Shown here: positions 32,396 to 44,900 of the stretch, piece by piece
Numbering within the stretch: the first letter of the stretch is position 1
Layout: each line of letters begins with the position of its first letter
DNA from: Melastoma dodecandrum
Taxonomy: Eukaryota > Streptophyta > Magnoliopsida > Myrtales > Melastomataceae
Assembly: GCA_029817715.1 (NCBI GenBank)
Contig: JARUPY010000538.1
Span: forward strand, 7,626,001 to 7,690,000
Reading direction: 5' to 3'
DNA length: 64,000 bases
The notes under the pieces: model-generated
What the model saw: only the letters and a program-made list of their open reading frames with translations
Told to the model about the DNA's origin: nothing
Database searches by the model: none
Position numbers and translations under genes: made by a program

Positions 32396-34024
32396 GAAAT
32401 TTTGTAAATCTGGATAGGTATAATGGAATCTTTAAATGTGTTTTGAAGTGTATTATTAATGAACACTTACACTAGAATCTAACAACCAACGTTGCAAGAC
32501 CAAGAGGAGAAAAGAAGTTGAATTTAGCCAACAAAATCCCCACCCTTAATTTTGCTTGAACTAATTAAATTTGGATTAAATTTCACCATTGGATCATTCT
32601 TGTTAAGAGGCGGGAAGTTTTTCCCGTAAGCTTTAAAATATAAATACAAGGTGATTCCAAACGACACTTGGGGAGAGACGAATGACACGTGGGGAGGAAT
32701 TAAAATTAAATCTTTTGTGTTGCCTTCTCAAGGACCTCGGGAGGTGGGGGAATGATTTGAAGGGATAAAAAAAAAAGAAGAAGAGGAAACGAAGGAGGAA
32801 GAAAACCGGGTCAGATCAAGGTGGAGCACCTCCCGAAGAAAGCACGTTGTTGGGTGGAGATTCGGAGGTGGAGCTTAAAGGGTAACGTGTCTCGGGGCGA
32901 AATCGTTTAAAGGCGGCGAGAACTTACGGGGCTTTGTTGTGAAGGAGGAGCAAGGTATGTTCCTTTGCCCTCTTCCTTCTCTGCACCTTGTACGGCCATA
33001 TAATTATTGCCTTGATATTGTTGTATTGTGGTGTGCATGAGTAATTGGTATGAGAAACGACGGAAGAGGGAGAGGCAGCCTTGCCTCGAAAAGTTAAGGA
33101 AAGATTTTTGCCTCTTGGAGTGTTAGGGAAGCCGTATCCTTTAGTGTGGAGGCCACGACAACTGTTAATTTCTAGGATGGTGTGTGTAGTTCTCCGTGGA
33201 GGAAATAGAGGAAGTGTTAAAAAAAATAGAAACGTGAAGTGGGTTGTTCTTTGTCAAATTATTAAGTATTACATGAGTTGCTTATGCTATCGCTAGTAAA
33301 TTGTGAATGTAAATATTAGAATGGGGCCAAAGCGGATTCGTGAGTGCCTTGGCTGGCCGTATTGGAGGGAATTATTCCCGAAAGGGAGGGATACGATGAC
33401 GTGCAAGAAAACAGAATGAGTAGTAATGAGACGGTCCCGGAAATTAGGGATGGAAAGGATGAAATTGAGGGGTAATCGAGTTAAGATATTTATTCCCGAA
33501 AAGTATTTACGATACATGCCTTCACGGCTGGTCAGTCGGGCGAAATAAGGCCCGAAATGTCTCGTGTAAGGAGTTGACCACGAGGGAAGTGTGCTCGGAT
33601 GGATAATTTGTAAGCACGAAAGGAAGGAAAAATAAATTTGCGAACGAAAAGTGTTCACACTATACAGGAAGGAGTGGAAAACTTCATGTTTCCGTAATGA
33701 TTTACGGATGAGAAATAAATCATTGTATAACTAGGGTTCGACAGTAAGTGTCGGAGTCACAAGTTAGAATATGTTTGGAATTAAATAGAAAAGACAGTCA
33801 TTCATTCAAATAATATTGTTTTAGAGTGTTGCTTTTAGCCATTTAACTAGTTTTTCTCCTTTTACAGGTTAACAGAGATTCTACACATTACTCGCAACTA
33901 GCTAGAATAAATTATAAGAAAAATAATCCTTAATAATGTTTTAGTACAAACCTTATAAAATGTTTCATTATTTATTATAATATGATTAATTTCTATAATT
34001 CGTAAAAACTTAGGTCCCTTTGGG
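32396..34024. other. No coding seen; probable LTR region of the next gypsy remnant
   Basis: A TATA-like AATATAAATACAAGG lies near 32636-32650, followed by a purine-rich transcribed-looking stretch (32760-32830). The region ends at a primer-binding site at 34025. It therefore probably includes the 5' LTR of the element below, but I cannot fix its start and see no second copy. Confidence 0.4.
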
Positions 34025-34036
34025 TGGTATCAGAGC
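34025..34036 (+). other. Primer-binding site (tRNA-iMet type)
   Basis: TGGTATCAGAGC is an exact match to the initiator-methionine tRNA complement. It precedes the gypsy gag remnant by ~500 bases, the usual order. Confidence 0.8.
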
Positions 34037-34558
34037 AAGGTTATGCTTAGAGTGATAAGGAGGTAGGTTTCGACATATTTGACATTTCGACGTCGGGGCC
34101 GGAAAGGCCAGGAATTAGTGTTAAACAACACGATGTGGTTGTCATGAGCTGCTGGTTAAATAGTGTCAGATAGCTAAAAACATTGTTAGATAGGGAAAAC
34201 GATAGAACATTGATTCCGGAATGGGAAAGGCTTCTCGATTAGCGGTGATCGGTATAAATGATGCCAAATGTCAATATTGAGTGAACGATTATCATTTTAA
34301 GACAATATTTGTGATGTTTGCGATGAGTATTGAGCACGGTGGTTGTGCAATCAACAGTAACTAAATGTCAGGCTTGTGTGTACTCATGATCGGATGATAT
34401 GTGGATATTGGTATTTGTACGTGAGATGTAATTCGTTCGAGTGTCGAAAGGAATGTAATGGGCTGAGTTGAGAGCTTTTGTGTTCATAGGATGACAGAGA
34501 GTACGAGGATAACAGTGACTCTCTTGTAAGGGATGAAGACATCGCGCAGAAGCAAAAG

Positions 34559-35711
34559 GTGTCGTTGATTGAGCAAATTCAAAAATTGGATGTGCCTAAG
34601 TACATGGGGGAAGAGGGACTGAAGATGGCCGAGGAATTTATCAGCGAGTTAGGGAAGGCTTTTGATGTGCTCGGAAGCACGCCAGAAGAGAAGCTGCTAA
34701 TGGCTCAGTACTCGTTGAAATGGGGTGCCGAATCCTGGTGGAAGGCCAGCAAGTACAGTCGGTTAGTGATCTATTCAGGGGATGCTTGGATGGTCTTCAA
34801 AACGGCTATCCTCGAGAAGTTTTTCCCGTATGCGTATCGTGAAGCTAGAGTGAGAGAATTTATGTATTTGAAGCAGGGAAGAATGTTAGTTGATGAGTAT
34901 GTGGGTAAATTCGCAGCATTGTCTCGGTATGGACCCCCCATGAATGCAGAAACGAAGGCCAAAAAGTTTGCCGAGGGTTTAAATCCAGAGATTAGGTTGC
35001 AGTTGGCTATGCATATGCTCACATATTATGAAGATATCTACCTTCGAGTGCAGAGCGCCTAACAGGCTTGGGCAGAAGTGAAAGCCATAGGAGAAGAAGA
35101 GGCTTCTAGGAGGTTGATCGGAATGGGGCGGGGCAACCTCCGAAGAAGAAATTCAGGATGGGAGAGTCGTCCTCTTCCGCTAGGCAATTCATAACGCATC
35201 CTCCTCGAGCTCCTAGCATGACGCAATCCACCTCTCGGGGAGGCAGTCACAGCCATGGATTAAGGATGGTGGGGCCATCACTCTGTTTACGATGCAATAA
35301 GCACCATTTTGGACCCATCTCTGCACCAAAGGAAATATCTTGCAATAAGCCCCCACTCAAACGGTAACTCGAGGTTCTGTGAGTGGGCCAATGGAAACGG
35401 CACGGTTGAACGCCGTGACGGAGGCGGATGCAAATGCATCTCGCGGTGTGATTGCAAGAATAGTTTTAGTCGAAGGGAAAACCGTTTATGCTTTATTTGA
35501 TAAAGGAGCTACCCACTCATTTGTGTCTAATGATTGCATACGGAGGTATGGATGGATGACTGAGAAGGGCGGGTGTGTCTTAAACGTAGTGTTTCCTACG
35601 GGAACGAAAATTATGTTATTTGAGTTGTGTGTCTCAAAGTTGTTAGACGTAGTGTGTCTCAAAGTTGTTTTCAATCCTTACAAAGGTAGGGCTTACATTG
35701 GCTGCCCATAG
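34559..35711 (+). pseudogene. Ty3/gypsy chromovirus gag-protease remnant
   Basis: 34559-35062 carries the retrotransposon gag domain (KWGAESWWKASK, WMVFKTAILEKFFPYAYREA, REFMYLKQGRMLVDEYVGKFAALSRY, FAEGLNPEI). A degenerate zinc-knuckle region CLRCNKHHFG follows near 35285. 35379-35711 carries the aspartic protease, but its active site reads YALFDKGATHSFVS instead of the family's DSGATHSF. A 21-base phrase (GTGTCTCAAAGTTGTT) is duplicated at 35625-35665. Resemblance ends at ~35711 with no reverse transcriptase. It is a truncated, dead element of the Tekay/Del-like type. Confidence 0.8.
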
Positions 35712-37318
35712 GAAAGGCAATAAAGGAAACGAGATAAAAGATAAGGGAAATAAATAAAATAAAAGATAGAATCGGAAGATGAGGAAAAGAAATATATTAT
35801 TTCCTTCCGACAAGATCTGAAAAGATAATGGAGTAAGGTAGTGGAGCAGGAGCGACTCTTGGGCTGTAAGTTCTCAGACGAACAATCAGATCGTAGCATC
35901 TCTTGGTTGTTCGTCGCCTGAGAGTTGTATCGCTCGGTGCTCCTCTCGTCGCCTCGCTTACTCGATGACAAGCAAGTTAAGATCTCCAATAGGCAACGGT
36001 GCCTGAGATGTGGGCAAATCGACGTCCATCCTTGTATCACTATGCCTAGTTGCACCAAGATTTTCAATAACCGGAACATTCACCATAGCCTCATCCACCG
36101 ATTTACTGGATGTTCTACATTCCCCCGTACAACCGACAAGTTATTTCGATGATTATCATTGCATGACCTTATTCATTTGTTATTTGAATTACTACATACG
36201 AAAATCACATATACTTCTTGAATTTTATTGTCATTAGATGTTGAAAATTCAACCAACAACCTTATGTCATTGTCATCACTAATTGGCACTAGAACATCCC
36301 ATAAGATGTCGACTAGATGTGATCATTGGATCCGGTTAAAACCTGGAACTGGTGTCATATGATTAGTATAAAATATACTCGAATGAGGCTCGCTGATTTT
36401 GAAAGTTTTTTCGGATTAATCGTCTTCATATGTTAGGTTTCAGGTACTCTAGATTGATTCCGATGTAAGAACCTGAAACCGTGTTTAATATCGTCGGTTC
36501 TTAAAAATTTAGAATCTAGAACCTGCCACATCTATTTTAGAACTATCTCGATATTGATCATATGGCATCGGTTCCAAACCAGTTCTAGTTTTTACACGGA
36601 ATCGATGCGTGCTCTTAGTTTGCATATGTAGGGATTCAAAGAAGGGTGAGTTGTTATCACTTGATTTGACCTCAATTGTTATTAACTCCTTCGTTACCAC
36701 GAATCACCCTCTCATTCGCAAACAACAATAAATAATGTGCTTTATTTAGAAAGAAAAAGAAGAGCGTTTATCATTAATCGTACTTACAACAACATTCTCT
36801 AATTAAAACAATTCACAACTTACTAACCAATCAAGACACTAAACTAATTAGTAAACCTATCTAAAATAATTTACGACGTACTAGCCTTAACTAAACACAA
36901 CCTAAAAATACTAACCCATACTCGTCTCATAGCATCAAAAACATATTGGAAGGGTGGGTCATAGGTTGTCGGGTCTTAGGTCCTCGAAAGGAGACCGTGG
37001 GTCGTCAGAAGGAACCCATGGGTTTGTCGGTGAGTGGGTGAGGAATCTAAAAACCCTAGAGTTGAAATGAGAGGAACCATTTACCAAAAAAAAAAAGAAA
37101 TGAGAGGAACCGGACTATAGTATTTTAAATCGGACCGGGGCGCATTTCTGAGATCCGTCCCCCGATAAAATCTTGAGTATGCAAGGGACGAGTTTTCAAT
37201 CGAGGTAGACGAAGACAAGAAGACCTTATGTTGAATGACTGTCATAAGGACGGGTTTTAAACACCTCTCATCGTCCATCTATAATATGAATGTGTTTTGA
37301 AAACAAACACTAATAGTA
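35712..37318. other. No gene seen
   Basis: A minus-strand open frame at 35693-36079 shows no recognised domain. The stretch 36310-36620 contains alternating GGTTC/GAACC words (for example GGTTCTTAAA, AGAACCTG, GGTTCCAAACC) of the sort found in old hAT-type insertions. I could not define ends. Confidence 0.4.
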
Positions 37319-37328
37319 ATAAAAAAAA

Positions 37329-37907
37329 GGCAAAATATACGTTTATGGCCTCAACTTTGAGTCAACTTGCTGTTTTGTCATTAACTTAGTTTGTTATATA
37401 ATTCTGTCACCAACTTTTATTTTTATTTTTCTTTTGGCCAATCATGAATTTCTTTTAGCGAAAGCCAAACAATGCCTTAATATATTCTGACCCGTGTCTT
37501 ATAATAGTTGAGTTTCGACCTCTCATTCGTTCGTCACATAATCTACTTTATCCGTAGTAGTCACCCCTTAATAGAACATCATCCGACCTTCATCGATTTT
37601 TCATATTTTTTGACAACATCAGCAACTATCGTTAACTTCTGCTTCCAATTCACTTGATTTGTCCATTAAAATTTTATAAAAAAAAATACAAATGAAAGGT
37701 TTCAATATTATTTCCTATTTTTTGAAAGTTTTTTTCATTTTTAGTCAATAAATGAAAATTGTCTATTAAGGTCTGCTTGACTTACGCACGATAAAATTCA
37801 AGATTGGTCAAAATCAAAATAAAAACAAAAGTTGGGGACAAAATTATATAACAAACTAAGTTAAAAAAAGTTGGCTCAAACTTGAGGCCATAAATTGATA
37901 TTTTGCC
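37329..37907 (+). mobile_element. MITE with ~115-bp terminal inverted repeats
   Basis: The left end GGCAAAATATACGTTTATGG continues CCTCAACTTTGAGTCAACTT, ACTTAGTTTGTTATATAATT, then CTGTCACCAACTTTTATTTT. The reverse complement of the right end reads GGCAAAATATCAATTTATGG, CCTCAAGTTTGAGCCAACTT, ACTTAGTTTGTTATATAATT and TTGTCCCCAACTTTTGTTTT. It is flanked by ATAAAAAAA(A) at 37319-37328 and ATAAAAAAA at 37908-37916, a 9-10-bp target duplication typical of Mutator-derived MITEs. No coding is present. It lies ~120 bp upstream of the GC-rich leader region of the BAH-RRM gene. Confidence 0.8.
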
Positions 37908-37999
37908 ATAAAAAAATAAATTTTAAAATATTAATTTTAATTTGGTGATTTTTTTTAAAACTTAACGGTTACAATCCTCCTTTAAGAGGGACCATTTAA

Positions 38000-38290
38000 A
38001 AATAAAGCCCAAATTACAGGCCCTAAAGCTGAATGATTTCCTCGCGCCCAAATCTCCTCTGCCCACCAATAAAACAAAGAAAATACTCTCGAAATAATAT
38101 CAGGAGAGGCTGCAACGACGACGATAGCCGAATCGACTCCCCAGAATCCCCGAGGTTCGCCGTCGAACTGTCTCTAGGCACCCCCGGTACCGCCACCTTT
38201 AGCGATTTAATCGCCGGAGAGGAGGTGCCTGTCACTATCCGCGTGGACTGAACTCGGTGGGCATGCGCACGAGGGCTCGTGCTAGGGCTT
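38000..38290 (+). promoter_or_regulatory. GC-rich leader/promoter region of the BAH-RRM gene
   Basis: This is the only GC-rich island between the MITE and the first coding exon, and a cag acceptor at 38907-38909 just before ATG 38913 shows that an untranslated exon must lie upstream. A short frame at 38033-38251 has no family resemblance. The first exon and its donor are therefore probably here, but the exact transcription start cannot be read. Confidence 0.4.
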
Positions 38291-38912
38291 AACTGATCGG
38301 ACGATTCGGTTTTCTCTGTCGATTTCAATGTTGATTCTGCATTTTGGATGTGCTGCGTGCGACATGTTACTTCGTCATTATTTTTTTCTTTTCCTTTTAA
38401 GAATTTCCTATTGGCTGTGGATTGCAGAGGAATCGGTTTTGTGTGCGTCTTTTGTTTCCTTCTTTTTATTCGCTTAAGATCTTCTTCTTTCTTTTTTTTT
38501 TAAATTTCCCTATCATGATGAATTTGAGATTGCTATTTGTTAAGAAACTCCAATCTGAAAGAGTAGTTTTTGCAGCTGCCTTAACTCAACCATGATATTA
38601 CCAAAACAGCACCAAACCTGAGCACTATGATCACATGCTACCTGATTAATCACATTATATTATATCATAAAAAATGGTTGGAAAAGGTCTTGTGTCTATT
38701 CATTTGATAACGAAGTCTGGATGATGGGTTTGCATTAACTTTAAATTTTTCTGGTCTTCCATGTGGATGGAATTCCAGATTGATACATTGGAGGACTTCC
38801 TGGTTATGAGTTTAAAGTATACGGTTAGTTTAAAGGAAAAGGTTGTGCACATATATCCCGAAGTTATATTTATTTTGATTACTTTCCTGATCCATGAATG
38901 TTGGGGCAGAAT

Positions 38913-41900
38913 ATGGTGGAGAATGTTCCAAATGACAGTATTATTGAGTTCAAGTGGGGCGAGAAGGGAAGTCTGGGTGGAAAAAGAAGAGACGTCCAGT
39001 TTTACAACTCATTTTTTTACGATGGCATATGGTACAATCTCTACGATTCGGTTTATTTATACAAGGAAGGTGAGGCGGAACCGTACGTCGGAAAAGTAAT
39101 CAAGATCTGGGAGAATCCTGATAAATCGAAGAAAGTGAAAATCCTCTGGCTGTTCCATCCAAGGGAGATTTCAAACCATCTTGAAGGAACACAGGTGTTG
39201 CGCTACGAGTTATTTTTAGCTACAGGCGAAGGTGCAGGACTTGCCAATGTAAACCCATTGGTAATGTTTCTCTGTTGTTTGGATAGATTGTTGCTCTGTC
39301 ATGTTTACTTTGAACTATGCACTTGGATTTCTTTTTGTTATTTTGTTGCTTGCTTGTTGATGTTGCGTATGGCAGTCCAGAGAAAACACGGTAATGTTCG
39401 CTATTTTTGCCATGCTCATCTTCATAGTTTGTTGACCAGATCAAGTTCTTCAAGGATTTGGCTGAATGCTTAGCTTTTAATCATTTCTTGTCGCCATTGT
39501 GTTTGTAAATGATCAATTGGTTAGCCCTTGAATTCTAACTGTCTTAGTAGTTTCTTACTATGGGATCACAAAATGATTGTGCAGAAAGTTTCATTTCCTT
39601 TTAAGTGAATCAAGCACTAGATTTGCAATGGATCTGATTCTGCGTGGGATTTTTTTATGTTAACTAAAACTAAATGCCAGTTGGTGAAATCAACTTGCTA
39701 TTTTGATATCTATTATGCAAACATAATTCTCTAAGTCCTAGAAAATTTTCAACTTCTTTTATTTTCTTTTCTGTTTTTTATGAATTCAAGAACTTGATTT
39801 GGGGTTCTAGTTGGTTTAGGTGTGTGGTTAATTTTTGGCTTTTTATTGTTGGAGTACACTGGAACAAATATCAATTTGGAGTCATTTATCTTATGTGCAT
39901 TTTATAATGTCAGCTTTTATCATTTTTGTGACAAAGTTTGTCGATGTGGATAGTCTGCGAATTGTTGGAAGAAACAGGTAGTATGGTGTTGATGTATATT
40001 TTGGTTTACTCAGGAAGCAATTGCTGGAAAATGCAACATTCTCTGTATCTCAAAGGATAGAAGGAACCCACAGCCTTCACACGAAGATGTGGAAATGGCA
40101 GAATTTGTATTTTATCGAGCATTTGATGTTGGACAACTCAAGCTAAAGGAAACAATAGACGATAACATCGCGGGTGTAGAAGGTGCACAATTTTCTAGTC
40201 GATTTTACTTTGCTGAAAAGGTATCTGTTTTATAACATTGCATTTTGCAATAAAGATTATGTATTATGGTACGCCTTTATGAACTTTAAGTCCCAACACA
40301 AACTTCTTCATGGATTCCATATATTTTTTTCAAATATCAATAGCGTAGGTATATTATATAAGAATTTATGTATATGCTTAAGTCCATCATTGCAATGTTA
40401 TTTAAGATGTTGTGGGCTTTACGTGCTTGGTTTAGGTTATGTGATGCAACTTTTTAGATGTTCTTTAGGAGTAAGGCACCTAAGAAAGAGGGAACTTCAC
40501 ATGAAAGCCCTTGTGTAATAACCAAGTGATCAAATATATGTGTTGTGTGGGGCGTTCTTGATCGATGATGGTATGAAAAGATTGAGGTAAATGCATTAAT
40601 CTTTACTTTTGAAACATTTTGAACCCAAGGAAGGCTGTTTTGATATTAAGACTCATCTCCTATGGTGGTCTATTAAGCAAAACAAAATCCATCTATTCTA
40701 TCCCCCTCTACATAATAGGTGACAAAGAAGGCCTTTGAGAGAAGATGGACTTGAGAATCTAAGAGACAACAACATGATGGTTTATAGCATCTTTATGCAT
40801 TTTTTTATCTTGGAAGATCTAATTATAATTGACCTTCACAATTTGACTTTTGTTTGCTTTAAATCTAAACTTTTTTGGCTAATAGATTAATCTTATTTAC
40901 TTATTAATTTTGGTATCATAGTCTATGATAGTTGCAAAATGAAGAAAATTTCAGATAAAGAGATGGTTTTGAGTGCCGATAGAATTGTATCAACATAAAC
41001 TTAAAATTATTGTCTCTTATGTCCATAGAGTTTGTAAGTGAATGGGTATATTCACGAGCACTTACGCAAAGAGAAGTTTTGGTTCATTTGAATCAGAAAA
41101 AATCTTCGTATGAAATTGCAATGCTATGTTCTTAGATGTTAATCATCCCTCATCTGAAGTACTTAGGCCGTGTTTGTTTATTTTCCCCGCGGAAGGAACA
41201 TGAAGGAAAACACTCTCATTCTCTCATAAAATTTCACCACTTTTCCATCCCATTTTCCCTCTATTTTCGTTCTTTTCTCGCGGAGGCCGTATAACTGAAC
41301 TATCTCTATTTTTGACAACTTTTGTATCGTTATTTCTTTCCGTAGGAAAAATACACAAATACAGGGCTAGGGATTGCTCTTTATGAAAAGGATGCTTGCT
41401 TGCTTGTTTTTTTTTTTTTTTTTTGCATTGTATCCTTAATAGCTATACTGTAAAATTGGAATTCGAAAATTTTGGATATGATGGTGAGTGTTTCAACAAT
41501 GATTGACTTACTCTAGTTTGTCTCAGTTCAAGTTCCGAGATATACTCTAGTTTGTATCGGTTAAAAATGTGAGATATACTTGTTCAAGTGTTTAAAATAT
41601 AAGATACTTGTCCTTTCCTACCCACAACGAATGGGAAGTATTGTATGTGCGGGAAAAACCACGCCCTCTCCAATAATTCTAAAATTGGATTTATGTAAAT
41701 ATCCATTTAACTTTTACCAAACTTAATAGGATTTTTGATTCAATATTTTCATTTATTGCAGCCAAATACCTCTTTAATAGAGTTAAATGTGGTGTTGCTA
41801 AACTAATTCCATTTGACAAAGAGGATGAAAAGGAGTCCAAAAGTCACTTCGATGGGCCGATCCCCTTAATGACGAAAAGTGCTCATATTGTCAAGGAGCA

Positions 41901-44900
41901 TGTAATGGTCAATGAAGAGCCTGTAGATATCTTGTATGAGAATAAGGATACAACTATGAAGGTTCTTCTGAATGGCGACAAGAATTTTGGAAATGAAGAA
42001 TCATGTGATCCATTCAAAGTAGGTGGCAACACGAGACGTGGAGCACCCTACGGATGATAGGAGACCTCTGAAGAGGGCTAAGCTTGGTAAACCCAAATTG
42101 TCTAACGACGCCGATGAAGCTAAAACCACAAATGGTTTTGAACCAAAAAAGGCTTTAATTGGAATTAGTGATGCATGTGGAGATAGGAACGAGCGAAGAC
42201 ATCATGGTGAATCTTCAGCAAGGGACAAAAGCCTTCAATGTAAAATTTCAAATATGAAGTCCCAAAGATTATCTTCTGAGCCGTCCTTCAATAACGACGA
42301 GAAAACTCGTCATGACTTGGTGAAGATCCCTCCACGATTGGAAATTGTGAGTTTTTTTAAAACAAAATGTTGGGTTGCATAATCCTTTTTAAAAGTGTTC
42401 GGACAATCTTTAGTTTTAAATGATGTCTTGCATAGCTATGAAAATTTTAGATGGTAAGTACGATGACAAATCTTAGTATAGTTTCGTGTCACAGGTACAA
42501 TCTTTTACAACATGCTTCCACATAGCGACAAAAGTGCTTTAAGTTTGGAGTAGTGATCAATATATTCCTATGCTCTCGATGAAGTTTACATAGTGCAGAC
42601 AAGGTGCTAGGGCCTACCTTTACTTTTGCCAAGAAATACACGAGTCTCCGAATATGATGGAAAAAATTGGTACAAAAACAAAGTTCTAAATATGCATGTG
42701 TCCAAACGTCTTACCTGGCACTAATCGAGAGAAGCTCATGTCATTCAACACAGGGACTCGAGAACTATTGGTTTTCCATATAAAGATGTAGTTCTTTTTG
42801 TAGTTGAGGCAAAAAGTTCCAAGAATGTATTCTAATTGCCTAGAGTGCAGGTGAAGAGTGGACGATACTTAGTTGTGGTAAGGTGGTTGTTCAGTTTACT
42901 AATCCAATTGGTAAAAGAACAAGAGCAAAGTCCTTCCCAAGGGAACGACTAATGGTAGGGGCTTAGTTGTTAGCATAAAGATATAATATTGAAACTCCTA
43001 TTTCACACGAGATATTGCCCAATTGTGGAGCTTTGGTGGCATGTTTATGCATGATTTGTGATAAATTTCAAGTTGTCTGATTGACTTGGTTGAGATGTCC
43101 GTAAATTATTCAGGGATTAAAAAAAAGTCAATAAAATCTATTAATTTAATTAAAATTTCACTAACTCCTAGTCCTGAGATGTGGATGAGCATCAATATTA
43201 TTCTTGATATGACTTGTAAAAGAAATATTTAATATATTTGTTAATAGCTAAATGACATTGCAAATTGAAAATATTAAGAATTTAATAGTTTTTGGAAGTA
43301 TTAGGTTCCTTTCTAAATTGGTTCTAAGGGATTGTCTTGATAAGAAAGCAGCAAATTTTATATCATGAGAAATGAAGTATTTTTTAACATGGGAATCCTG
43401 GGATTGAATAGTTATTGTCAAGTTCACATGTAGAGGATGAACTTTCACATGTGATTTGTATAGGTATTGGTCGTGTCTTGTAAGCTCTTCTTCTCAAAGG
43501 ATATATTATAGCAATTCATCTTATCTTGAATGTTGTGTAGTGTTTGGACGGGTGTTCCCACATACTTTTATGAGATAACTTTTAGTAGGGAAGGAATTGC
43601 TTATATTTTGAAGGAAAGATCTAGTCAATTTCTTCTAGCACGCTAAAAAGTCATGTACAATGTTTAGCTTTGAATGATGAAGCACTAAAGTCAAGTTGAC
43701 CTTGCATATTACTCTAGTTGCAGGCGTGGAAACAATCTCTTTTTGTACATATAAGAGCGCTCAAATCCAGTCAAGGCGGGGCGAGGGCCAACCGCCTTAA
43801 ACACCCCCGGGCGAACGCCATTAAGAAGGTGTGTCCGGGGTGAGTGCCTTGGCTAAAAGCGTTAGGGCATTGGGCGCATTCAAGGCGCCACATAAGCCCT
43901 TAAAAAAAAGAAGCCCTTCTGGCTCCTGATTTCTCCTGACCTAAAAGTCTCGTCAGATGCCTCCCTCAGTTTCTTCCTCGACTCCCCTGTCCTCTGTGCC
44001 TTCTGCGACTAGCTGAGGGGTTGGGGGAGATAACAGGCGGTGAGGAAAGACAAAGGCTTGGTGTTTGGGTTCCCCTTTTGCTAGGGTTTTTGGCAGGCGG
44101 GAAAGTTGAAAAATAAGCCTATTTGATTATTAGGCTCAAGGCCCATTTATACTATACAACAACCTAATACCCCAAATTTGGAAGAGGAAGAAATCTTAGT
44201 ACCTTTTCTTCCGCCTCTCGTAAAATTAAGTGCTAAATTATTGTTATTACTTTTATATTATGTAATATGAGAAGTTCGTTTATCTGAATAATATATAAAG
44301 ATTTGGCTTCCTTTTAACTCCATTTTCAAATTAATTGGAGATTATTATTTTTACAGGAACTTTTATCTAATGGGTCTGTTTATTTTTTATTTACGTTTAC
44401 CCAAAAATTACTTAAATGCCCTTTAATAATATTACTAATTATAAATTATTCAACCTAAACGCCCTTTAATAATTAATTTAATTTGTAAGCTTCTATGTAA
44501 TTATGTTGTTTTCAAACATTTTGTTTAGGATTTTGTTGGATTACAATGAATCTTTTGCAATGTTATGAATTTGATTGATCTTGTAAATGCTATTGTATTT
44601 TCAACATTTCAGAGTATAGTGTTTTGAACATGAGCTCCTTAAACATTAAGGCAATCGCCTCGCCTAGCACCTCACGCCTCGGGCAATAAGAGACGTTGGC
44701 TCCTTAACAGCATATAACTCAATCTTACACTTGCCATGGAGCATGTTGATTGTTAAAAATATTTATGGCCTTAACTTTGAAAAGCTGAAATAATATCCCG
44801 ATTGGATTTGAATCATATCTTTCAGTAAGGGGTGACACCTTTTTGGAGGACATTAACAAAGTTGATACTCTAAACCCTTGAAAGCATTGAATAATGCTAG

